A DNA stretch of 64,000 bases. Origin: Neomegalonema sp. Its GTDB lineage: Bacteria > Pseudomonadota > Alphaproteobacteria > Rhodobacterales > Rhodobacteraceae. The notes beneath the pieces are model-generated. The model saw only the letters and a list, made by a program, of their open reading frames with translations. It searched no databases and had not been told where the DNA came from. Position 1 is the first letter of the stretch; every line of letters starts with the position of its first letter. Below are positions 1 through 6,801 of this stretch, piece by piece. The stretch spans positions 1 to 64,000 of the forward strand of contig JALEFY010000001.1 of assembly GCA_022760435.1 (NCBI GenBank), read 5' to 3'. The position numbers and the translations under genes are program-made.

Positions 1-2
1 AC

Positions 3-2615
3 ACCCCGGATGCCGACTATAACGGTGCCGACAGCTTCACCTATACGGTGAGCGACGGGACGACCTCGGTCGAGCACACCGTCTCGGTGACGGTGACCGC
101 TATCAACGACGCACCTGTCGCGAGCTCCGCCGCTCCGACGCTGATTACGGCACTGGAGGACGGGGAGGCGGTTGCGCTTGGCTGGGACGTGCCCAGCGAC
201 ATCGACGGGGATGCGCTCACGATCACCATTACCGAGCTTCCGCTCCTCGGGCAGATCGCGCTCACTGACGGGCCGACGCTCGCGCTCGGCGACACCCTGC
301 CTGCCTCCCGCCTGAGCGATCTGCGCTATTTGCCGCCCGCCGATTATGATGGGTCCGCGCCCGCCGGTGACTTCGTGATTGCCATCAGCGATGGCGAGGC
401 GAGCACCGAGCAGCGTGCGGCGTTCACGATCGTGCCGGTCGCCGATCCGGCTATCCTCGGCGGCGAGCTGACCGGCTCTGTCACCGAAGATCAAACCGCC
501 ACTGACGCGCCGTCCCTCTTGCGCACGCAAGGGGTGGCGAGCGTCTTCGACCCGGACCCCGGCGAGGCGGCCTTTGTTGCTGCTCAAGTCGATGGTGCCC
601 TGGGCAGCTTTGCGATCGATGCGGCAGGTCATTGGCTCTATGAGGCGAGCAATGAGCAAGAGGCGATCCAGTCGCTCGGTGCCGATGATGAAGTGATCGA
701 GCGCTTTACAGTTCGTTCGGTGGATGGATCCGTCGCCGAGATCCTCGTCACGATCAGCGGGGCAAATGACGCGCCGCAGATCACGAGCACCGATCCGCTC
801 GGGCTCAATGAGAACGAGGAGAGGGTCATCACCCTTGCGGATCTTGCCGTGGTTGATGCTGAGGGCGATGAAACCGCCGCGCTCATCGTCAGCCGCTTGC
901 CGCAATTTGGAGTGCTGCTGTTGGAGGGCGAGCCGGTCCTCTCGGTGCCAGCCTCCGTCACCCGGGCGCAGATCGATGCGGGGGCGCTGACTTATTTGCC
1001 GCCGCGCGATGCGAATGGCAGTGCTTTTGATCATATCGAGATCGCCGCCAGCGACGGCGCCGATACTGGCGCGGCGGTGACGCTGGTCTTTGATGTTGCA
1101 CCACAGCCGAGCGCGCCTGTGCTGAGCGAGCCGGGCAGCATCGATCCTGCCGATCCGGAAATGATCGCTCTCTGGCAAGTTTCAGAGGGTGTGAGCTTCG
1201 CAAAACCAGCCCTTGCCGGTGCGTTCTTCGATCCAGACGGGGATGTGCTGACCTTCGCGCTGGCACCAGGGGCGCCTGACTGGATCGCGATCGATCCTGC
1301 AACCGGTGCGATCAGCGGCAATCCGCCTGCTGATGGCTCGGCGGGTGGTGCCGATGGCCTTTATCGCATCGGCGTCATTGCGACCGACACAACCGGGCTT
1401 TCGGTGACGGGGATCGTGCAGATCGCAGTATCGGACACCCCGCCGGTCCAGATCGCGCCGATTGATCTGGAGCCGGTCTATGGTCAGGCTCTCGGCGCTG
1501 ATCTCTCTGAAAATGTCGAGGGCGTCGGCAATGAGCCGCTTCTCTACGCGCTGGAGGGTGCGCCGGAATGGCTTTCGATCGACCCGGACACCGGTGAGTT
1601 GATGGGGACGGTGCCGGATGACTATGCTGGCGATGCCCTCACCTTCTCGCTGACCGTGAGGAATGCGCAGGGTGGTAGCCTCACCATTTCGGTCTCGGCC
1701 CCGATTGCGCTTTCTGAGGCGGACGCACCCATCGTGCTTCCAGTCAAGGAGCGCAGCGCCGATGCCGACACCGTTGAGATGCGCGACGAGGATGCCGGGC
1801 AGGCCAATGAGCTAGAGGCGGGCGGGCAATCCAGGGCCCAGGACGCCGTACAGCCAGCGAAGACGAGCAAGATCATCGTGACCCCGGTGGCGGAATCGAT
1901 GGATCAACTGACGCGCTTTGCCAGCCAGCAAACCCGGACGATCCAGGATGCCACCGCCGCGTTCAAGGCGGGTGCGGGCACTGCGGATCTCTCCGGCGAT
2001 GATCCGGTGCTTGAGGTGGCTGCGGATCTGGGTGCGCAGAGCTTGTGGGAACCCAAGGACGGGCTCGAGGCGGGCTTTGAGGCGCAGCGCTGGGATATCG
2101 ACGGCGCGCGCAGCCATTCTGTGCGCGGCGATCAGGGCAATGGCGGCGGCTTTGGCGAGCGCGCCTTTGTCGAGGCGATCATGCGCGAGAACACCTTGCT
2201 GCTGGATGTCTTCTCGAGCGGTCGCAGCGATGTGCGTATCGAGGAAGTTGAGATCCTCGGTTCGGGCGGCGCTCCCTTGCCTGTCTGGGCTCATGATGGC
2301 GGCGCGGGCTCGCTGATCGCTGAGCCGCCGGTTGGGCGCGAGACCCTGCCCTTGCGGGTGCGAATCTGGTTTGCCGATGGCGGGTATTTCGAGCGTGAGA
2401 TCCTCGTGGACCTGCGCAATGGCACAATCGAGGCGTTGGCGATGGTAGAGGCAGATGCTGCGGATGCGCCGCTGACCCTGTCGCAGTTGCTGCAAGGCCA
2501 TGACCGTCTCTCCGCGGCGGAGCAACTCACCGCGGATCTCTCGGCTCTGGACGGGGATGAAGCCACGGCGCCGCAAGGCGTCAGGTCGGCAAAGGGTGAT
2601 CAGCCAGATCGGTAG
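3..2615 (+). CDS. Large Ig/cadherin-like repeat protein, 3' part only (5' end outside window)
   Basis: The reading frame is open from base 3, so the start lies upstream; 870 residues are visible. The first residues form the end of a cadherin-type repeat (PDADYNG, then SDGTTSVEHTVSV, then INDAP). More such domains follow, with DxDGD calcium-type motifs and a GANDAP linker near base 765. Two putative-Ig (He_PIG) motifs, WIAIDPATG and WLSIDPDTG, lie near 1280 and 1570. From about 1740 the sequence is no longer repetitive: an acidic stretch rich in D/E/Q is followed by some 250 residues of mixed alpha/beta-looking sequence. I see no RTX nonapeptides, LPXTG or obvious outer-membrane anchor. By family such proteins are secreted or surface adhesins. 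The C-terminal part may be the export or anchoring region, but that is inference. The stop is TAG at 2613-2615. Confidence 0.85.
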   Translation, partial: TPDADYNGADSFTYTVSDGTTSVEHTVSVTVTAINDAPVASSAAPTLITALEDGEAVALGWDVPSDIDGDALTITITELPLLGQIALTDGPTLALGDTLPASRLSDLRYLPPADYDGSAPAGDFVIAISDGEASTEQRAAFTIVPVADPAILGGELTGSVTEDQTATDAPSLLRTQGVASVFDPDPGEAAFVAAQVDGALGSFAIDAAGHWLYEASNEQEAIQSLGADDEVIERFTVRSVDGSVAEILVTISGANDAPQITSTDPLGLNENEERVITLADLAVVDAEGDETAALIVSRLPQFGVLLLEGEPVLSVPASVTRAQIDAGALTYLPPRDANGSAFDHIEIAASDGADTGAAVTLVFDVAPQPSAPVLSEPGSIDPADPEMIALWQVSEGVSFAKPALAGAFFDPDGDVLTFALAPGAPDWIAIDPATGAISGNPPADGSAGGADGLYRIGVIATDTTGLSVTGIVQIAVSDTPPVQIAPIDLEPVYGQALGADLSENVEGVGNEPLLYALEGAPEWLSIDPDTGELMGTVPDDYAGDALTFSLTVRNAQGGSLTISVSAPIALSEADAPIVLPVKERSADADTVEMRDEDAGQANELEAGGQSRAQDAVQPAKTSKIIVTPVAESMDQLTRFASQQTRTIQDATAAFKAGAGTADLSGDDPVLEVAADLGAQSLWEPKDGLEAGFEAQRWDIDGARSHSVRGDQGNGGGFGERAFVEAIMRENTLLLDVFSSGRSDVRIEEVEILGSGGAPLPVWAHDGGAGSLIAEPPVGRETLPLRVRIWFADGGYFEREILVDLRNGTIEALAMVEADAADAPLTLSQLLQGHDRLSAAEQLTADLSALDGDEATAPQGVRSAKGDQPDR

Positions 2616-2620
2616 CGGCG

Positions 2621-2680
2621 CGCTGCATCGCCCCTTCGCGCGCTGCATCGCCCCCTTGTGCGCCGCATCGCCCCCTTGCG
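2621..2680. repeat. Three tandem copies of a 20-bp GC-rich repeat
   Basis: Three consecutive 20-bp units start at 2621, 2641 and 2661, each built on the core CGCTGCATCGCCCC. The last two copies differ at two positions; the first differs from the second at four. The array starts five bases after the stop codon of the adhesin gene and ends 36 bases before tRNA-Gly. No hairpin followed by a T-run is visible, so it is not a standard terminator. Confidence 0.8.
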
Positions 2681-2716
2681 CCGCCTGAGGAACTGATGTA
2701 TCTACGGCGTTCTGTC

Positions 2717-2790
2717 GCGGGTATAGCTTAATGGTAAAGCCCCTGCCTTCCAAGCAGGCTATGTCGGTTCGATTCCGTCTACCCGCTCCA
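2717..2790 (+). tRNA. tRNA-Gly (anticodon TCC)
   Basis: A 74-nt cloverleaf reads directly from the sequence. The acceptor stem is GCGGGTA/TACCCGC, the D-arm contains TAGCTTAATGGTAAAGC, the anticodon stem is CCTGC/GCAGG with loop CTTCCAA, and the T-arm is CGGTTCGATTCCG. The discriminator base T is followed by an encoded CCA. The anticodon TCC decodes GGA and GGG glycine codons. Confidence 0.97.
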
Positions 2791-2883
2791 GTCGTTCGCT
2801 GCAAATTGCGCGCAAAGCTTTCGGCTCGCGCGTAAAAGAGTGGACGTGGTGCCGCGTCATCCTTATGACATGGCATGCCCTGC

Positions 2884-2959
2884 AGGGGTTTAGCTCAGTT
2901 GGTAGAGCATCGGTCTCCAAAACCGAGGGTCGTGGGTTCGAGTCCCTCAGCCCCTGCCA
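2884..2959 (+). tRNA. tRNA-Trp (anticodon CCA)
   Basis: A 76-nt cloverleaf with acceptor stem AGGGGTT/AGCCCCT (one T-G pair), D-loop AGCTCAGTTGGTAGAGC, anticodon stem TCGGT/ACCGA around loop CTCCAAA, T-loop GTTCGAGTC and an encoded 3' CCA. The anticodon CCA is tryptophan. It lies 90 bases before secE, the widespread tRNA-Trp, secE, nusG arrangement. Confidence 0.97.
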
Positions 2960-3049
2960 TTGTTTCGTCGTCGCGCCCATGCACAGTCGGCAGGGCCGAT
3001 TGGGTCAGCCAGGGCGCTGGCGTGAAGGTTGGCTGGCGTGGAGGTAGGT

Positions 3050-3247
3050 ATGGCGAAGGTTTCGCCGGGCATGTTCGTTAATCAGGTGCGTTCCGAAGCG
3101 TCGAAGGTCACTTGGCCGACACGCAAGGAAGTATTGATCACCACGATCATGGTCTTTGTGCTCACAACGCTGCTTGCGACGATCTTTTTCCTTGTGGATC
3201 AGGTCCTTGGCGCAGGTATCGAAGCGTTTTTGAACCTGACTTTTTAA
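3050..3247 (+). CDS. secE: Preprotein translocase subunit SecE
   Basis: A 65-residue single-span SecE, the small essential clamp subunit of the SecYEG inner-membrane channel. The amphipathic helix with the family motif SEASKVTWPTRKEV (about residues 13-26) precedes one hydrophobic segment of about 25 residues rich in V, L, I and F. Length matches the short bacterial form. The ATG at 3050 follows a clear GGAGGT at 3040-3045; an upstream in-frame start at 3029 has no such site and would add seven residues. It is flanked by tRNA-Trp and nusG, as in most proteobacteria. A terminator-like hairpin follows the gene, so nusG may be only partly co-transcribed. Confidence 0.95.
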   Translation: MAKVSPGMFVNQVRSEASKVTWPTRKEVLITTIMVFVLTTLLATIFFLVDQVLGAGIEAFLNLTF

Positions 3248-3301
3248 TTCGTCCTCTTGCGCATGGCGGTTTGCTGGCGTAGTGTCCGCGAGATGATAGA
3301 G

Positions 3302-3337
3302 AACGCGCGAGGCTTCGGCAGCGCGCGTTTTGTTTTT
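3302..3337 (+). terminator. Terminator or attenuator between secE and nusG
   Basis: An 8-bp perfect stem AACGCGCG/CGCGCGTT (3302-3309 with 3322-3329) is followed by a T-rich tract TTTTGTTTTT. It has the layout of an intrinsic terminator, but lies inside the usual secE-nusG operon, 39 bases before the nusG start. It may therefore act as an attenuator or processing site. Confidence 0.6.
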
Positions 3338-3375
3338 CTGGCCCCTGTGCCACCCGATAAAATGAGGCGCGAGCA

Positions 3376-3912
3376 ATGGCGCAACGCTGGTACGCGGTCA
3401 GTGTGCTGTCGAATTTCGAGAACAAGGTCGCCGAAGCGATCAAGGCCGAAGTGGCGCAGAACGAGCTTGAGGAAATGATCACGGAAGTGATCGTCCCCAA
3501 GGAAGAGGTTGCCGAACTGCGCCGTGGTCGCAGGGTGATGGTCGAGCGCAAATTCATGCCGGGCTATGTCCTTGTGCGCATGGATATGACTGACAAGGCC
3601 TATCACCTGGTCAAGGACACGCAGCGAGTGACCGGGTTTCTCGGTCCGCAAGGCAAGCCGATGCCGCTGCGCGATGCCGAGGTCGATCGCATGCTCAACC
3701 GCGCCGAAGAGGCCGCAGAGCGTCCGATGCCGACGGTGATCTACGAGATCGGCGAGAAGGTAAAAGTGACCGACGGCCCGTTCGAGGGCTTCGACGGTTT
3801 TGTGGAAGAGGTCGATGCGGAGAACGCCCGCTTGAAAGTGGCGGTATCGATCTTCGGCCGGGCAACCCCGGTCGATCTGGAATACGGACAGGTAGACAAG
3901 GAAGGCTCCTGA
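3376..3912 (+). CDS. nusG: Transcription termination/antitermination protein NusG
   Basis: A 178-residue NusG. The N-terminal NGN domain starts RWYAVSVLSNFE and includes the conserved MPGYVLVRM region. The C-terminal KOW domain contains VTDGPFEGFDGFVEEVD and VSIFGRATPVDLEY. NusG binds RNA polymerase as a processivity factor and couples it to Rho or to the leading ribosome through NusE. Length and both domains are normal. GAGGCG lies a few bases before the ATG. The gene follows secE and precedes rplK by 148 bp. Confidence 0.96.
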   Translation: MAQRWYAVSVLSNFENKVAEAIKAEVAQNELEEMITEVIVPKEEVAELRRGRRVMVERKFMPGYVLVRMDMTDKAYHLVKDTQRVTGFLGPQGKPMPLRDAEVDRMLNRAEEAAERPMPTVIYEIGEKVKVTDGPFEGFDGFVEEVDAENARLKVAVSIFGRATPVDLEYGQVDKEGS

Positions 3913-3985
3913 AGCCCTCCGCATCGCCTGTTCGTTATCGTCGCGGGAGATGGGCCCACGGGCTGCATCGAACCGCTAAGCGAGA

Positions 3986-4018
3986 GCTCCGGCCGGGCAA
4001 CCGGCGTGACGACGGAGC
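3986..4018 (+). promoter_or_regulatory. Structured leader hairpin upstream of rplK
   Basis: A nested hairpin: outer stem GCTCCG/CGGAGC (3986-3991 with 4013-4018) and inner stem GCCGG/CCGGC closed by the tetraloop GCAA (3992-4005), with an asymmetric seven-base bulge GTGACGA on the 3' side. It lies 43 bases before the rplK start. Leaders of L11-L1 operons are commonly bound by L1 for feedback control. That this is the site here is inference from position and shape only. Confidence 0.4.
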
Positions 4019-4060
4019 AGTGATGATCCGGTGCTTCGCATCGGGACGATGGAGTAAAAA

Positions 4061-4489
4061 ATGGCAAAGAAGGTTGCTGGGCAGCTCAAGCTGCAAGTGC
4101 CCGCGGGTAAGGCGAACCCCTCGCCGCCAATTGGCCCGGCCCTGGGTCAGCGCGGCATCAATATCATGGAATTTTGCAAGGCGTTCAACGCCAAGACGCA
4201 AGATCAGGAGCCGGGTGCGCCCTGCCCGACCGTGATTACCTATTACACCGACAAATCCTTTATCTTCGAGATCAAGACGCCGCCTGCGTCCCACTTCCTG
4301 AAGAAAGCGGCCAAGCTCAAGGGTGGTGCCAACAACCCGGGCAAGGAAACCGCAGGTTCCGTGACCGTCGCGCAAGTGCGTGAAATCGCGCAAGCCAAGA
4401 TGAAGGATCTCAACGCCTCTGATGTCGAAGCGGCGATGCAGATGATCCTCGGCTCGGCGCGCTCGATGGGCATCGAGGTGAAGGGCTAA
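4061..4489 (+). CDS. rplK: 50S ribosomal protein L11
   Basis: A 142-residue L11, the usual length. The N-terminal domain holds the conserved [22 protein letters not shown] segment, where the loop contacts RelA and the release factors. The C-terminal rRNA-binding domain includes [13 protein letters not shown] and the GS-rich turn near [11 protein letters not shown]. It forms the stalk base of the GTPase-associated centre with 23S rRNA. The ATG at 4061 is preceded by GGAG. It is followed four bases later by rplA, so the two are co-transcribed and probably coupled. Confidence 0.97.
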   Translation: MAKKVAGQLKLQVPAGKANPSPPIGPALGQRGINIMEFCKAFNAKTQDQEPGAPCPTVITYYTDKSFIFEIKTPPASHFLKKAAKLKGGANNPGKETAGSVTVAQVREIAQAKMKDLNASDVEAAMQMILGSARSMGIEVKG

Positions 4490-4493
4490 GATC

Positions 4494-5192
4494 ATGGCAA
4501 AACCAGGTAAGCGTATCACCGCCGCGCGCGAAATCGTCGGCGACAAGAGCTTGGTCTCCATCGAAGATGCCGTGCAGCTCATCAAATCGGCAGCAACGGC
4601 GAAATTCGATGAAACCATCGAGATCGCGATGAATCTCGGTGTGGACCCGCGTCACGCAGATCAGATGGTGCGCGGCGTCGTCAGCCTGCCTTCGGGCACC
4701 GGCAAAACCGTGCGCGTGGGCGTCTTCGCGCGTGGGCCCAAGGCCGATGAAGCGCGCGAGGCGGGCGCTGATGTCGTGGGTGCGGAAGATCTGATGGAAA
4801 CCGTTCAGGGTGGCACGATCGATTTCGATCGCTGCATCGCGACCCCGGACATGATGCCCATCGTCGGGCGGCTTGGTAAGGTGCTCGGCCCGCGCGGCCT
4901 GATGCCGAACCCGAAAGTCGGCACCGTCACCATGGATGTCAAAAAGGCCATCGAGGACGCAAAGGGCGGTCAGGTCCAGTTCCGGGTCGAAAAAGCCGGC
5001 GTCATCCATGCGGGTGTTGGCAAGGCGAGCTTCGAGCAGGCAGCACTGGTCGAGAACGTGCGTGCCTTTGTCGATGCGGTGGTCAAGGCCAAGCCGTCGG
5101 GCGCAAAAGGCACCTATGTGAAGAAGATCTCGCTGAGCTCGACCATGGGTCCGGGCATCTCGATCGACCCGGCCTTGGCCAGCGCGGTCTGA
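4494..5192 (+). CDS. rplA: 50S ribosomal protein L1
   Basis: A 232-residue L1, full length. Recognisable blocks are [35 protein letters not shown] and the signature [17 protein letters not shown]1 binds the mobile L1 stalk of 23S rRNA and, in many bacteria, represses translation of the rplKA mRNA. The operon ends here at a strong terminator, unlike the classic arrangement in which rplJ, rplL, rpoB and rpoC follow directly. Confidence 0.97.
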   Translation: MAKPGKRITAAREIVGDKSLVSIEDAVQLIKSAATAKFDETIEIAMNLGVDPRHADQMVRGVVSLPSGTGKTVRVGVFARGPKADEAREAGADVVGAEDLMETVQGGTIDFDRCIATPDMMPIVGRLGKVLGPRGLMPNPKVGTVTMDVKKAIEDAKGGQVQFRVEKAGVIHAGVGKASFEQAALVENVRAFVDAVVKAKPSGAKGTYVKKISLSSTMGPGISIDPALASAV

Positions 5193-5215
5193 TCCTGAGA
5201 TCATCGAGAATAAAG

Positions 5216-5244
5216 AAAGCCCCGGCATGCGTCGGGGCTTTTTT
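5216..5244. terminator. Bidirectional terminator between rplA and the dehydrogenase gene
   Basis: A 9-bp stem AAAGCCCCG/CGGGGCTTT (5216-5224 with 5233-5241) carries a T-run on the plus side (to 5244) and TTTCTTTATT on the minus side. It serves the two convergent genes. Confidence 0.9.
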
Positions 5245-5257
5245 GTTGCCGGGGCTC

Positions 5258-6682
5258 TTACAGTCCGGCCGAGGCGTAGTTGGCGGCGATGCGCTCGATC
5301 GCGATCAGATAGCCGGCGATGCGCAGATCCTCGACCCCGTCGCGATCATGCCAATAGGCGCGCATCTGCTGGTAGCCGGTGCGCATCGTGTCATCGAGCC
5401 CGGAGCGGACCATGTCGAGCTCGGACGCGCCGCGCAGATAGTCGGCCTTGAGCCGCTCGGGAAAGGCCTGACCGGTCAGCTCCTCGATCCCCTGAAGCAG
5501 CAATTGATGGCGTGCTTCCTCGCGGCGGCGCTCCATGCGGCCAAAGCGGATATGGCTGAGATTTTTCACCCACTCGAAATAGGAAACCGTTACCCCTCCG
5601 GCATTGGCATATAGATCGGGGATGATCACGGTACCGCGCTCGCGCAGGAACTGATCGGCTCCGGCAGTGATCGGCCCGTTTCCGGCTTCGATGATCAGCG
5701 GAGCATGGATCCGCGGGGCGTTCTCCATGGTGATCACGCCCTCGAGTGCCGCCGGGATCAGGATATCGCAGGGCTCCTCGAGCAGCGCGGCGCCCTTGCC
5801 GATGAAGGTCGCACCGGCAAAGCCCTGAATGCTGCCGGTCTGCATCATATGGCTCTTCACCGCTTCGACGGACAGGCCCCTCTCGTCAAACAGGCCGCCA
5901 TCGCGTTCGATGATGCCGATGACGCGGCAGCCATCCTCCTCCTCCAGAAAGCGCGCGGCGTGATAGCCGACATTGCCAAGGCCCTGGACGACGATCCGCT
6001 TGCCGTCGAGCGAGCCGGTCAAGCCAGCGCGGGCGATGTCCTCGGGATGGCGGAAGAACTCGCGCAGCGCATATTGCACGCCGCGCCCGGTCGCCTCGAT
6101 CCGCCCGGCGATCCCGCCCTGATTGAGCGGCTTGCCGGTCACGCAGGCGCTGGCATTGATATCCGAGGTATGCATGCGCTTGTACTGATCGGCGATCCAG
6201 GCCATCTCGCGCTCGCCTGTGCCCATATCCGGGGCCGGGACGTTTTGCGCCGGGTTGATCAGATCGCGCTTGATCAGCTCATAGGCAAAGCGGCGGGTGA
6301 TGCGCTCGAGTTCGTCCTCGTCCCAGTCATGCGGGTTGATGGCGAGGCCGCCTTTCGAGCCGCCGAAGGGCACCTCGACCAGCGCGCATTTGAGCGACAT
6401 CAGCGCCGCCAGTGCCTCGACCTCATCCTGATTCACATCGGAAGCAAAGCGAATGCCGCCCTTGACCGGCTCGTGATGCTCGGAATGGACACTGCGATAG
6501 CCGGTAAAGGTGTGCATCTCGCCGCGCAGGCGCACGCCAAAGCGCACCGTATAGGTGGAGTTGCAAACGCGGATCTTCTCCTTGAGACCCGGCGAGATGT
6601 CGAGCAGACACGCCGCCCGCTGAAACATCAGATCGACAGATTGGCGAAAGCTCGGCTCGACCGAGGGCATGTGGTCCTTCAT
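5258..6682 (-). CDS. Glu/Leu/Phe/Val-type amino acid dehydrogenase (NAD(P)-glutamate dehydrogenase family)
   Basis: A 474-residue dehydrogenase that should interconvert an L-amino acid (most likely glutamate) and its 2-oxo acid plus ammonia with NAD(P). The N-terminal domain shows EPVKGGIRF, the catalytic-region lysines in LVEVPFGGSKGG, and the signature NVPAPDMGTGEREMAW. The Rossmann domain has VVQGLGNVGYHAARFL, and the C-terminal part NAGGVTVSYFEW is typical of glutamate dehydrogenases. The chosen ATG at 6682 has GGAGG eight bases upstream; starts further upstream (to 6727) lack one. It is transcribed toward rplA and ends at the shared terminator. Exact substrate and cofactor cannot be read from motifs alone. 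Confidence 0.92.
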   Translation of the reverse strand: MKDHMPSVEPSFRQSVDLMFQRAACLLDISPGLKEKIRVCNSTYTVRFGVRLRGEMHTFTGYRSVHSEHHEPVKGGIRFASDVNQDEVEALAALMSLKCALVEVPFGGSKGGLAINPHDWDEDELERITRRFAYELIKRDLINPAQNVPAPDMGTGEREMAWIADQYKRMHTSDINASACVTGKPLNQGGIAGRIEATGRGVQYALREFFRHPEDIARAGLTGSLDGKRIVVQGLGNVGYHAARFLEEEDGCRVIGIIERDGGLFDERGLSVEAVKSHMMQTGSIQGFAGATFIGKGAALLEEPCDILIPAALEGVITMENAPRIHAPLIIEAGNGPITAGADQFLRERGTVIIPDLYANAGGVTVSYFEWVKNLSHIRFGRMERRREEARHQLLLQGIEELTGQAFPERLKADYLRGASELDMVRSGLDDTMRTGYQQMRAYWHDRDGVEDLRIAGYLIAIERIAANYASAGL

Positions 6683-6801
6683 CGCGGTTTCCTCCAGCAT
6701 ATGCTTTTGGTTAAGCATGCCAATCATGTGCTAATTCTCGCTTACAACTGCGACATTTGATGCCGGAACGTGGCGTAACCCTTGTGTGATCGGGCTGCGG
6801 A

